From Roseateles_B sp041905785 (lineage in GTDB: Bacteria; Pseudomonadota; Gammaproteobacteria; Burkholderiales; Burkholderiaceae_C), in NCBI GenBank assembly GCA_041905785.1, contig JAYRKJ010000015.1, forward strand, positions 62,001 to 126,000: DNA of 64,000 nucleotides, given 5' to 3'. Each line of letters opens with the position of its first letter. Within the stretch, counting starts at the first letter, position 1. Shown piece after piece: positions 53,357-61,409 of the stretch. The notes under the pieces are model-generated. The model had not been told where the DNA came from. It did no database searches and was given only the letters and a program-made list of their open reading frames with translations. The position numbers and the translations under genes are program-made.

Positions 53357-55797
53357 CCAGTCCCGTCGAGCGCACCAGCGTGCGCATACAGATCGTCGAG
53401 GACGAGCGCATCGTGGCGCTGGACCTCAAGCAGGACCTCGAAGCCATCGGCTATCAAGTCACGGGGGTGGCCGCGTCGGAGATCCATGCCCTGGAGCTGG
53501 CCAGGCGCGAGCGGCCCGACCTCGTGCTGATGGACATCAACCTGGGCGCGGGCGGCGACGGCACGCGCGCCGCCAAGCGCCTGATGGACGAATACCGGGT
53601 GCCCGTGGTCTACCTCACCGCCTACGCGGAACCGGAAACGCTCAAGCGCGCCGGGCTGACCGCCCCGTACGGCTATCTGCTCAAGCCCTTCGAACTGCGC
53701 GAGCTCAACGCCACCATCCACATGGCGCTGGCACGGCGCGCCGTCGAACGACGGGCGGAAAGCGCCGAGCTGCGCTACCGGCTGGCCCTGGACGCCGGCC
53801 AGCTTGGCGTGCTGGAGTTCGCCTGCCAGGGCGATGACTTCGAGCTGCACGGCAACGCCACCACGCTGTTCGAGCCCGAAGGGCGGGCGTCCCGGTGGGC
53901 CCGCGAAGACTTCCTGGCCCGGCTGGATGCCGTGTCCCAGGCGCGCCTCAGCAATCTTTGCACGCAGCCGGGCCAGGACCTGCACGCGCTGGCACGCTGG
54001 CAGCAGGCCCCCGAGCGCCAGCTCTGGCTGGAGATCCATGCCCGCCATTTCGTCGAGGAGGCGCGCGTGATCGGCGTGTTCCGCGACGTCAGTCATAAGG
54101 TGGACTCGGAAGTCCAGCTGCGCCAGGCCGCCGTGGTGTTCGAATCCGCGGCGGACGCCATCGTGATCCTGGATGTCGACGGCCGGTTGCGGGCCGTCAA
54201 CCCGGCCTTCTGCAGCCTGACCGGCTGGCAGCCCAGTGAAGTGCTGGGCGCACGCCTGACCGACATCCTCCACGCCCAGCGCCAGGCCGATGTGCTCCTA
54301 CATGACACCCAGCGGCGTGCCGAGCCCCGGCACGGCGAGGTGATGTGCAAGCGGCGCGACGGCAGCCAGTTTCCGGCCTGGGAGCATGTGGCGCCCGTCT
54401 TCGGCGCCGACGGCCAGCTGAGCCACCAGGTGCTGAGCTTCACCGACATTTCCGCCCTGCGCCGGGCCGAGACTCAAATCCAGCACCTGGCCTTCCATGA
54501 CGCGCTGACCGGCCTGGGCAACCGGCATCACATGGACTACTGCCTCAAGCAGTTCATCGCGGCCAGCGACACCAAGCCCGACAGCGAGGGTTTCGCGCTT
54601 TGCTTCCTGGACCTGGACGGCTTCAAGACCATCAACGACACCCTGGGGCACCACCGCGGCGACGAGCTGCTGATCGTCATCGCCCAGCGCCTGACGGCCT
54701 GCCTGCGCCGCTCGGACGTGGCCATCCGGCTGGGCGGCGACGAGTTCGTCATCCTGCTGAGTCAGCTGACACAGCGCGACGCCCTGCTGAGCCTGGCGGA
54801 GAAGCTGCTGGACGCCATCCGCGAACCCGTCACGCTCAAGGGGGTCGAGCCGGTCTCGGTGTCCGCCAGCCTCGGCCTGGCCTTGTTCCCCGAACATGCC
54901 AGCACGGCCGACGAGTTGGTCAAGGCTGCGGACACCGCGATGTATGCGGCCAAGGCCGCGGGCCGCAACCGCTGCGCGGTGTATGACAGCCGGCTGGCGG
55001 CGCGCGCCGTCGAGCGCATGCAGATCGAGCAGGGCCTGCGCCGCGCCAGCATGGGCGAGCAGTTGCAGCTGCACTGGCAACCCATCGTGGAGCTGGGCAG
55101 CGGGCGCGTACTGGGCGCTGAGGCCCTGCTGCACTGGCAGCACCCGGACTACGGCGCCATCAGCCCGGAGCGCTTTGTCCCCATCGCGGAGGAAAGCGGG
55201 CTGATCGACGACATCGGCCGCAGCATCCTGCAAGAGGCCTGCCGGCAGGGCCGGGCCTGGCTGGACGCCGGACTGCGCCTGGAGCGCGTCGCGGTGAACA
55301 TCTCGGCCAGGCAGCTGCAGCGTGAGGGCTTTGTGGACAGCGTGCGCCATGCCTTGCTGCAGCATGCGTTTCCGGCCGAGCGGCTCGAGCTCGAGCTGAC
55401 CGAAAGCGCCCTGCAGACGGTGGATGGCGGCCAGCGCCTGCTGACCGAACTGCGCCGCATGGGCGTGAAGCTGGCCGTCGACGACTTCGGCACCGGCTAC
55501 TCCTCGCTGTCCATGCTCAAGTACTTTCCGCTGGATCGCCTCAAAATCGACCGCAGCTTCGTGCGGGACCTGGAGACGGACGCCAACGACCAGGCCATCA
55601 CCCGCGCCATCGTCGCCCTCGCTCGGGCGCTGGGGCTCGCGCTGACGGCCGAGGGCGTCGAGACCGAGGCGCAGCGGCAGGCGCTGCTGGACCTGGGCGT
55701 GGAAGAGGCCCAGGGCTGGTTGTTCAGCAAGGCGATGCCCGCCCACGACTTCGCGCTGGCGCAGGCGCAGGCCGAGCTTGCCCGGCGCCTCCACTGA
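53353..55797 (+). CDS. Response regulator with REC-PAS-GGDEF-EAL domains
   Basis: An 814-residue cytoplasmic c-di-GMP protein. REC at about 10-125 (acidic IVEDERI, phosphoacceptor Asp61 in LVLMDINLG, Thr in YLTAY, Lys in YLLKPFE: intact). A PAS-like domain without clear motif (about 140-245), then PAS (255-365), GGDEF (375-535) with RLGGDEF and I-site RRSD, and EAL (550-800) with GAEALLHWQ, VDDFGTGYSSL and AEGVETEAQ. Both enzymatic sites look intact, so it could synthesise or degrade c-di-GMP. Phosphorylation by the kinase at 51530 probably sets the balance. Confidence 0.93.
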   Translation: MTSPVERTSVRIQIVEDERIVALDLKQDLEAIGYQVTGVAASEIHALELARRERPDLVLMDINLGAGGDGTRAAKRLMDEYRVPVVYLTAYAEPETLKRAGLTAPYGYLLKPFELRELNATIHMALARRAVERRAESAELRYRLALDAGQLGVLEFACQGDDFELHGNATTLFEPEGRASRWAREDFLARLDAVSQARLSNLCTQPGQDLHALARWQQAPERQLWLEIHARHFVEEARVIGVFRDVSHKVDSEVQLRQAAVVFESAADAIVILDVDGRLRAVNPAFCSLTGWQPSEVLGARLTDILHAQRQADVLLHDTQRRAEPRHGEVMCKRRDGSQFPAWEHVAPVFGADGQLSHQVLSFTDISALRRAETQIQHLAFHDALTGLGNRHHMDYCLKQFIAASDTKPDSEGFALCFLDLDGFKTINDTLGHHRGDELLIVIAQRLTACLRRSDVAIRLGGDEFVILLSQLTQRDALLSLAEKLLDAIREPVTLKGVEPVSVSASLGLALFPEHASTADELVKAADTAMYAAKAAGRNRCAVYDSRLAARAVERMQIEQGLRRASMGEQLQLHWQPIVELGSGRVLGAEALLHWQHPDYGAISPERFVPIAEESGLIDDIGRSILQEACRQGRAWLDAGLRLERVAVNISARQLQREGFVDSVRHALLQHAFPAERLELELTESALQTVDGGQRLLTELRRMGVKLAVDDFGTGYSSLSMLKYFPLDRLKIDRSFVRDLETDANDQAITRAIVALARALGLALTAEGVETEAQRQALLDLGVEEAQGWLFSKAMPAHDFALAQAQAELARRLH

Positions 55798-56059
55798 GCC
55801 ACCGCACGGTGTTAACCCGCGGTTCCGGCCTCGCTGGCCTGGCCCCGCGCGCGGGAGCTCGTGGACGTCAGGCCCTGCTTCCCTGCGCAATTCGCCCATT
55901 CGCACGCAATTAGGTCGACGACTCCAGCGCCTTGTGCGCGCTTTCCCTCAGGCGCCTCGCTGCCGGCTTGCATAGCATGCGAAGGCGCTGAGGGGCGCGC
56001 CGTCCCCGCATGCGGGGAGGGGCTCTGCGCAGCGAATCACAGAAAGTCGAAGGGATGTC

Positions 56060-57046
56060 ATGTTGAACACCAAGCCTGCCCGCCCGGCCCGCACCGTCGT
56101 GGCCGCCCTCCTGGGACTTGCACTGGCCGCGCCCGGGCTGCTTCAGGCGCAGGGGCTCAGCGTGGGCGCCATCCTCCCCGAGTCCTGGCCCAGCGCCGCG
56201 CAGGCCGAGGACATGCGCGACGGCATGACCCTGGCGCTCAAGACCAGCTCCCTGCAGCCGGCCCCCAGGCTGGTCCTCAAGGACAGTGCCTGCGATGCCA
56301 AGAAGGCGCAGGCCGCCGCCCAGTCCTTCATCGCGGCCAAGGTGGACATGGTCATCGGCGGTTTCTGCGTGCTGGGCGAGGTGCCCGCCATGCTCAAGTC
56401 GGCCAACATCCCCATGGTGTCGGCCAATGCCGAACGCTTGAAGAGCCATGACGGGCTGCTGCAGCTGGGGCGGGTGGGTGCCGGAGCCGCCGAGGACATC
56501 GCCGCCAAGCTGCGCTCACAGACGGGCCTGCGCGTCACGGCCTCCAGCACCTGCTGGATCGACTTCGAGACGCCCATCTCCGACAAATATGACGCCGGCC
56601 TGTGCCCCACACTCAGCGTGGACAAGACACGCTGGAGCGAGGTGGCTGCCGCCTACGAGGCGGCGTTCCGCAAGCCCTTCAGCGTCTCTGCGGCCCGCGG
56701 CCATGCCTCGATGGAAGTGGCCCTGGCCTATCTCAAGCGCCAGCGCAACGCATCGCGCTCCGCAGCCGCTAGCGAGGCCCTGAGCCTGCGCACCGTGCTG
56801 GGTCAGCCGCTGGCCAAGGACAGCATCGTGCCCGAGGACGCCCTGCAGCTGAGCTTTGCCAACCGCCCGGTCAAGCCCGGCAGCCGGGATGCGCAGGTGA
56901 TGGAGCAGCTGGTCAAGGCCAAGGGCTGCGAATGCAAGTCCGGCCCCGACTGCGGCAAGGGCTCCCCCTGGGCCGGCATGCCTTTCATCGTCGTGCCGCC
57001 CGGCAGCAAGCCCGCCGCCTGCCCGCAGGTGCTGGCCAGCCGCTGA
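56060..57046 (+). CDS. Periplasmic substrate-binding protein, branched-chain amino acid type
   Basis: A 328-residue exported protein with a signal peptide (VVAALLGLALAAPGLLQAQG). The fold is type-1 periplasmic binding protein: VGAILPESWPSAAQAEDMRDGMTLALK, then VDMVIGGFCVLGEVPAM and IPMVSANAE. The C-terminal region has an unusual group of Cys (KGCECKSGPDCGKG). No permease or ATPase genes are adjacent, so it is an orphan receptor or serves a distant transporter. The c-di-GMP gene upstream ends 262 bp before. A palindrome CCCCGCATGCGGGG lies at 56004-56017. Confidence 0.82.
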   Translation: MLNTKPARPARTVVAALLGLALAAPGLLQAQGLSVGAILPESWPSAAQAEDMRDGMTLALKTSSLQPAPRLVLKDSACDAKKAQAAAQSFIAAKVDMVIGGFCVLGEVPAMLKSANIPMVSANAERLKSHDGLLQLGRVGAGAAEDIAAKLRSQTGLRVTASSTCWIDFETPISDKYDAGLCPTLSVDKTRWSEVAAAYEAAFRKPFSVSAARGHASMEVALAYLKRQRNASRSAAASEALSLRTVLGQPLAKDSIVPEDALQLSFANRPVKPGSRDAQVMEQLVKAKGCECKSGPDCGKGSPWAGMPFIVVPPGSKPAACPQVLASR

Positions 57047-57294
57047 ACCGCGCACTGATCCGGCCAACGCCGCTGGCCGACGCCCTTCAGGGCAGCAGGA
57101 TGAGGACGCGCCTGCGGATGCACGGGCGACCTCGGCTGGCTCGCGGCCGGCGGCGTCGCGTCGCCCGCCTCCTCGGCCGCCGGCTCGGGCTGGGCGCTGG
57201 CCAGCCACCAGGCCCCAAGCGCCAGACTCGCCAGCGACAGCAGGGCCAGCGCAGGCCAGACCCAGCGGCGGCCCAAGGATTGCGGCTCAGTCAT
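56803..57294 (-). CDS. Possible small membrane protein, end uncertain
   Basis: AGGAGG stands 7 nt before the ATG at 57294, one of the best ribosome-binding sites in the window, and the first 30 residues give a basic start and one membrane helix (WVWPALALLSLASLALGAWWLA). The frame then runs on antisense into the binding-protein gene and stops only at 56803, which is unlikely to be the natural end. In a neighbouring frame a stop at about 57089 follows RRVLILLP, so a one-base indel may have moved the end. Start plausible, length doubtful. Confidence 0.35.
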   Translation of the reverse strand: MTEPQSLGRRWVWPALALLSLASLALGAWWLASAQPEPAAEEAGDATPPAASQPRSPVHPQARPHPAALKGVGQRRWPDQCAVQRLASTCGQAAGLLPGGTTMKGMPAQGEPLPQSGPDLHSQPLALTSCSITCASRLPGLTGRLAKLSCRASSGTMLSLASG

Positions 57295-57638
57295 GGCGTG
57301 CCTCCTGCCAGGACAACAGCATGCGCCGGCCGTCAGCCCATCGGCCTCGCGAGCAGACGGCCCGGTGCGGCCTGCGATGACCTGCAGGAATCGGACAAAG
57401 GTGGAGGACGAGGACGGCCGAGTTTTGCGGCATTGTCGGGACCTTCGGTTGAAAGCCCCATGCTCGTCGCCCCGGATGAAAGTTGCTCGAACGCCTTGCC
57501 GTGAGCGCGCCAATCCTGCCAAGGCTGGCAGGGCTTCGTGTCGCGGTCGCGCGTCACTGACGGCCCCCCGGAGGAATGCAGCCTGCGTTCATGCAGCGCA
57601 GGCCGGGGAACCGGGCGCTCGCGATGGGCGGCCGGCGA
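57295..57638. other. 344 bp stretch without a convincing gene
   Basis: Lies between the possible small membrane protein and the flavin reductase-like gene. Open frames here have no plausible start or composition. No terminator hairpin with a T tract was seen. Confidence 0.45.
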
Positions 57639-58289
57639 TCAAGTCTCTGCCCGGAAATTGCGGCCCAGGCGTTCGCCAGTGCCGAAATAGTGCCGGAACA
57701 CATAGAGCAATGGGCTCCATCGCGCGGTATCGACATGCATCGACCCCTGAAGCAGCAGGTTCTCGTGGGCATGCGCCTGCAGTACCTGCAACTCCAGCAT
57801 CACAAGATCCGATGCTGCCCCAGTCTGCGGGTCCGCAGCGCACGCATGCCCTGCCAGCAGGCGCACCTCCAACTGCAGCGGGCACTGCGCCACGCGAGGC
57901 GGCTTCACCCGACTGGACGCCAGCGCCGTCCAGCCCGCCAGTGCGAACTTGTCCGTCTCGTGCCGATAGCCCATGGCCAGCTTGTGAGGCGGCACGGGCC
58001 AGCGTCCGGTGGTCGGAGCCAGGCGCTCCACCGCGGGCTGCTGTCCAGGTCCAGGAAGGTTGATGACCGCCTCCCCCTGGGCCAGCAGGTTCTCGCAGCC
58101 CTGGGACGCGCGCGCAAGGCCCAGGACCACGCGGTCATGCAGGGCCCAGGCCGAGGACATGGGCGTCAGGTTGACGCGGCCTCGGGCGTCCAGGGTACTG
58201 ACAATGGCCACCGGCGTGCCGAAGTAAAGCACGCCGGGCTTGATGGGGCAGCTGGCAGGGATCGGTGCCGGCGTCGTTTGCAGGTTCAT
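57639..58289 (-). CDS. Flavin reductase-like domain protein
   Basis: A 216-residue FMN-binding split-barrel protein. PVAIVSTLDARGRVNLTPMSSAW is the typical flavin reductase-like opening, and ASQGCENLLAQGEAVINLP matches the second conserved block. It probably binds FMN and reduces it with NAD(P)H or acts on a small substrate. It is divergent from the NIPSNAP-ABM-ArsR operon across 106 bp and may share its control. Start at 58289 gives the compact family N-terminus. Confidence 0.85.
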   Translation of the reverse strand: MNLQTTPAPIPASCPIKPGVLYFGTPVAIVSTLDARGRVNLTPMSSAWALHDRVVLGLARASQGCENLLAQGEAVINLPGPGQQPAVERLAPTTGRWPVPPHKLAMGYRHETDKFALAGWTALASSRVKPPRVAQCPLQLEVRLLAGHACAADPQTGAASDLVMLELQVLQAHAHENLLLQGSMHVDTARWSPLLYVFRHYFGTGERLGRNFRAET

Positions 58290-58395
58290 GGCGACAATGA
58301 TGGGCCCGGCCCTGATCGCCATGCTTCGGCCCAGACCGAAGCATGGCAAGGCCCGAGCAACCCAAACTGATGGTCCCGAACCAAAGGACCATGCC

Positions 58396-58734
58396 ATGGC
58401 CATCACCTGCTTCATCCGCTACCAGATCGACCCCTTCCAGCGCGCCGCCTTCCAGACCTACGCCGAAGCCTGGGGCCGCGTCATCCCCCGCTGCGGCGGC
58501 CAGCTGATCGGCTATTTCCTGCCTCACGAAGGCAGCAATGACATCGCCTGGGGCCTGATCGGCTTCGCGGACATGGCGGCTTACGAGCGTTATCGCGCCG
58601 CGCTGCGCGTCGATTCCGAGGGCCGAGCCAACTTCGAATGGGCGCAGCAGCAGCGCTTCATCCTGCGCGAGGAGCGCAGCTGGCTGGAGGACGTGGCGGC
58701 CACCCGCGACCGGTCGGCGGAGTGCCAGCCATGA
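58396..58734 (+). CDS. NIPSNAP family protein
   Basis: A 112-residue dimeric ferredoxin-like protein: ITCFIRYQIDPFQRAAFQTYAEAW and GGQLIGYFLPHEGSNDIAWGLIGF are NIPSNAP hallmarks. The family has no agreed reaction and is often found with monooxygenase-like ABM proteins. First gene of a three-gene operon; its stop overlaps the ABM start by 4 nt (ATGA). Confidence 0.88.
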   Translation: MAITCFIRYQIDPFQRAAFQTYAEAWGRVIPRCGGQLIGYFLPHEGSNDIAWGLIGFADMAAYERYRAALRVDSEGRANFEWAQQQRFILREERSWLEDVAATRDRSAECQP

Positions 58735-59075
58735 TCGCCGTGCTCTTCGAACTGGAGCCCCTGCCGGGCCAGGGCGAGCGCTACTTCTCCCAGGCGGCGG
58801 CGCTGCAGGAGGCGCTGGCCGAGCAGGAGGGACTGATCTCGGTGGAGCGCTTCGAGAGTCTCAGTCGGCCGGGCCGCTACCTGTCAATGAGTCTGTGGCG
58901 CGACGAGGCCGCGGTCCAGCGTTGGCGGCAGCACATGGCGCATCGCGCCTCGCAGCGCCTGGGCCGCGAGCGGCTCTTCGCCGACTACCGCCTGCGCGTG
59001 GCCCAGGTTCTGCGCGACTATGGCCTGCACGATCGCGAGCAGGCGCCCCAGGACTCGCGCCATGCCCTAAGCTGA
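58731..59075 (+). CDS. Antibiotic biosynthesis monooxygenase (ABM) family protein
   Basis: A 114-residue ABM-fold protein: IAVLFELEPLPGQGERYFSQAAAL, then ISVERFESLSRPGRYLSMSLWRDEAAVQRW. Members include cofactor-free quinone-forming monooxygenases and haem-degrading enzymes. Start codon overlaps the NIPSNAP stop, and the ArsR gene begins 4 bp after its stop, so the three are one operon. With a flavin reductase across the promoter, a quinone or small electrophile response is possible (inference). Confidence 0.86.
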   Translation: MIAVLFELEPLPGQGERYFSQAAALQEALAEQEGLISVERFESLSRPGRYLSMSLWRDEAAVQRWRQHMAHRASQRLGRERLFADYRLRVAQVLRDYGLHDREQAPQDSRHALS

Positions 59076-59079
59076 GCGC

Positions 59080-59781
59080 ATGTCGACCACAGACCTCACC
59101 AGCCCCCACGAACCGCGCATCGCCCGCGTGGCTGCGGCCGTGGGCGAGCCGGCGCGCTCGCGCATGCTCGCCTACCTGATGTCCGGTGCCTGCGCGAGCG
59201 CCGGCGAGCTCGCGCGGACGGCCTCGGTCAGCGCTGCCACGGCCAGCGGCCATCTCAATCGGCTGATGGACGCGGGTTTGTTGCTGTGCGAGTCCCGCGG
59301 CCGGCATCGCTACTACCGGCTCGCTGGGCCGGAGGTGGCCCATGCGCTGGAGGCCTTGGCCCTGGTCGCCGAGCGCGACAGCCATGCGCAGCAGTGGGCC
59401 GCACCCGCCCGGCAGCGCCTACGCGCAGGGCGCTGCTGCTACGGCCATCTGGCCGGCCAACTGGGTGTGCAGCTCTACGAGCGTCTGCATGCGGTGCAAG
59501 GCCTGGAGCCGGTGGCGGACGGCTTTCGCCTGACGCCAGCCGGCAGCGCCTGGCTGCGCAGCCTGGGGCTGGAGGCCCCCGAGCCCTCCAGGAGGCGCTA
59601 TGCCTACGCCTGCCTGGACTGGTCCGAGCGGCGCGACCATCTGGCCGGCCTGCTGGCGGACACCCTGCTGGAGCACTTCATGCGCCAGGGCTGGCTGCGG
59701 CGAGCCGACGGGCGGGCGGTGGAGCTCACACCGCCGGGAACCCAGTGGCTGCTGCCACGCCTGACTCAGGCCGCCGGCTGA
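59080..59781 (+). CDS. ArsR-family transcriptional regulator, long form
   Basis: A 233-residue regulator: ArsR winged helix at about 15-100 (VGEPARSRMLAYLMSGACASAGELARTASVSAATASGHLNRL, quoted as VGEPARSRMLAYLMSG and SAATASGHLNRLMDAG), followed by a C-terminal extension with RCCYGHLAGQLGVQLYERL, a conserved block of the long ArsR group with a Cys pair that could sense metals or electrophiles. Its 3' end overlaps the convergent ATP-grasp gene by 16 bp. Likely autoregulates the NIPSNAP-ABM operon. Confidence 0.88.
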   Translation: MSTTDLTSPHEPRIARVAAAVGEPARSRMLAYLMSGACASAGELARTASVSAATASGHLNRLMDAGLLLCESRGRHRYYRLAGPEVAHALEALALVAERDSHAQQWAAPARQRLRAGRCCYGHLAGQLGVQLYERLHAVQGLEPVADGFRLTPAGSAWLRSLGLEAPEPSRRRYAYACLDWSERRDHLAGLLADTLLEHFMRQGWLRRADGRAVELTPPGTQWLLPRLTQAAG

Positions 59782-60887
59782 GCGGCCGCAGGCGGCTGCG
59801 GCAGTTCCTGCTGATACAGCGCGAAGTCGCTGGAGGCTTGGTAGTCCGCCAGCGCCGGCCAATGCTCGCGCGACACCCCCAGCAAGGCGCCGAAGTACCT
59901 CGTCACGGTCTGCAGGGCCCCGAAGCCAGGGCACAGATGGTCCATGAACAGGAACTGCCCTTGCTGGTTGATCTCCAGGAAGATCAGCCGCCCCTCCTGG
60001 TCCACGATCAAGTCAGCGCAGCCATACAGGATGCCCAAGGCCCGCGCCATGGCCAGCAGTGCCTGACTGTCGGCGTCCGACAGCTCATGGCGAGACGCCG
60101 GCAGCGCTTCGTCGCCTGCGGAATACAGACGCCAATCCGTGGCCGTGTGGCTGGAGTGCTGCGAATCCACGCGCAGGCAGTGCAGCTCGTCACCGCAGAT
60201 CAGCACCCGCAACTCATAGCGCTTCTTCACTTCGGCCTGGTAGATCAGCGGACAGCGCTGGATGGCGCCTCGCATGCGCAGGAAGTCCGGATCCAGGCGG
60301 GTGGTGGGCAAGGTCCGGAACCCCGCTTCCATGCCCCAGTCCAAAGGACGAAAGGCCTTGAAGATGAGCCGCCCATGGTGTCGGTCATGGAAGGCCTGCA
60401 GCTCGTCGGGGTCGTTGCTCACCAGCGTGGGCGGAATCGACAGACCGCAGGCATGCGCGAGGGACAGCTGACACAGCTTGGAGCGGGCCCGTATGCGGCT
60501 TTCTATGGGATTCACCCAGATGGCCCGACCCTGCGTGCGCACGGACAGGGCTGCCGCCAGTCCAAGCATGAAGTCTTCGCTCTCCCGCTGGACGATGGGC
60601 AGATCGTCCGGATGCACGCCGCGCATGCCATCCGCGCCAAGATGCAAGGGGCGCCGGCACCAGACCAGACCCACGCTCGACAGGTCCGCCAAGTCCAGCG
60701 TCGCGCGTCCCTGCTCACGACAAGTCACGCGAAAGCCGCCGTCGGCCTCGAAGGCCGCAGACATGGAAGCACCGGTGGGAAACTGCGCATGCGTCAGCAC
60801 CTGGACGGGAATCCCGCATTCGCCAAGCGCCCACTGCACGGCCCGCACATGGAAGTCCCTGAGAGAACCCAGAATCAGCACAGACAT
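59766..60887 (-). CDS. ATP-grasp peptide ligase (MvdC/MvdD-like graspetide macrocyclase)
   Basis: A 373-residue ATP-grasp enzyme predicted to join side chains of a precursor peptide by ester or amide bonds. Family features: SVGLVWCRRPL (the W-x-RRP block of MvdC/MvdD enzymes), LIFKAFRPL with the ATP-binding Lys, YELRVLICGDELHCLRVDSQ, then ATDWRLYSAG, and the Mg sites Asp in YGCADLIVD and Glu/Asn in LIFLEINQQGQFLFMD. It lies 90 bp downstream of a 61-residue precursor gene on the same strand. The start at 60887 follows GGGGCAGG. Substrate assignment rests on this neighbourhood. Confidence 0.86.
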   Translation of the reverse strand: MSVLILGSLRDFHVRAVQWALGECGIPVQVLTHAQFPTGASMSAAFEADGGFRVTCREQGRATLDLADLSSVGLVWCRRPLHLGADGMRGVHPDDLPIVQRESEDFMLGLAAALSVRTQGRAIWVNPIESRIRARSKLCQLSLAHACGLSIPPTLVSNDPDELQAFHDRHHGRLIFKAFRPLDWGMEAGFRTLPTTRLDPDFLRMRGAIQRCPLIYQAEVKKRYELRVLICGDELHCLRVDSQHSSHTATDWRLYSAGDEALPASRHELSDADSQALLAMARALGILYGCADLIVDQEGRLIFLEINQQGQFLFMDHLCPGFGALQTVTRYFGALLGVSREHWPALADYQASSDFALYQQELPQPPAAAQPAA

Positions 60888-60924
60888 CCTGCCCCCATCC
60901 GAGAATAACGGCGATCAGAAGCAA

Positions 60925-60948
60925 CGATCCGGGCCAGGGCCCGGATCG
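60925..60948 (-). promoter_or_regulatory. Perfect hairpin between precursor and ATP-grasp genes
   Basis: Arms CGATCCGGGCC and GGCCCGGATCG, 11 bp each around 2 nt, in the 90 bp gap. No T tract follows in the direction of transcription, so it is more likely an mRNA-stabilising or attenuating element than a full terminator. Confidence 0.6.
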
Positions 60949-60977
60949 AGGAACAGCCACTTCGACTCAAGCGCCGA

Positions 60978-61163
60978 TCAATCGTCGAAGTCTTCGCCGG
61001 CGTCACCCCACTGGCCATAGCCCGGCGTGGTGCGGCCTGGTGCCTTGCAGAGGCCGCCGGCCACGCGTTCCAGGTCCTCGGCGCTGAGCACCGTCGCAGC
61101 AACAAAGCTCAGAATGCGCTCTTGACCTGCGGACTCCTCCGCCATCGCCATCTTCTCATTCAT
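60978..61163 (-). CDS. Graspetide-like RiPP precursor peptide, 61 aa
   Basis: Not recognised by exact family, but its build is that of a ribosomal peptide precursor. Residues 1-37 are a leader ending LSAEDLERVAGG, a textbook double-glycine export/cleavage site for C39 peptidases. The 24-residue core (38-61) has Thr45 and Thr46 as the only Ser/Thr, and five acids (Asp54, Glu57, Asp58, Asp60, Asp61) at the C-terminal end, with Cys39, Lys40, Tyr49 and Trp52. Thr donors before clustered Asp/Glu acceptors are what ATP-grasp ligases of the graspetide type use. GGAG lies 7 nt before the ATG at 61163; an in-frame ATG at 61220 is less likely. The ligase gene follows 90 bp downstream. Confidence 0.72.
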   Translation of the reverse strand: MNEKMAMAEESAGQERILSFVAATVLSAEDLERVAGGLCKAPGRTTPGYGQWGDAGEDFDD

Positions 61164-61409
61164 GTCTTTTCTCCAGTCGAGGAACCCATTGCCCGATTCC
61201 TGTGGGCTCAGCCCCCTCATGAGGCGCTGTGCTGACGGATTATTGTGACGGAACGGCCAACGCCTATAGGGACTATCACTCTGTCAGGCGCTACGCGGCA
61301 TGCCTCCTGCTTGGCGTGACTCAAGCGGTGCGCCAGCTCTTATTTCGAACGCGCGCCTCGACAGTCCCGCGACCGAGAAGATGGGAACCAGGCGCAATCT
61401 CGCCCGGGG
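61164..61409. other. 246 bp gap upstream of the precursor gene
   Basis: Probable promoter region of the precursor on the minus strand; an AATAAT-like -10 candidate lies at 61239-61244, without a clear -35. No second precursor was found in the three minus-strand frames. One copy of GGGTCAGGTCTTG reaches into it at 61407-61419. Confidence 0.4.

Noticed and set aside
61164..61220. Longer start (ATG at 61220) for the precursor peptide
   Set aside because: The ATG at 61163 has GGAG at proper spacing, and the extra 19 residues do not resemble a leader; the shorter form also gives a normal-length double-glycine leader.
61278..61310. A five-codon minus-strand mini-frame just after AGGAGG upstream of the precursor
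   Set aside because: The spacing between AGGAGG and ATG is only 1 nt and nothing else supports translation.
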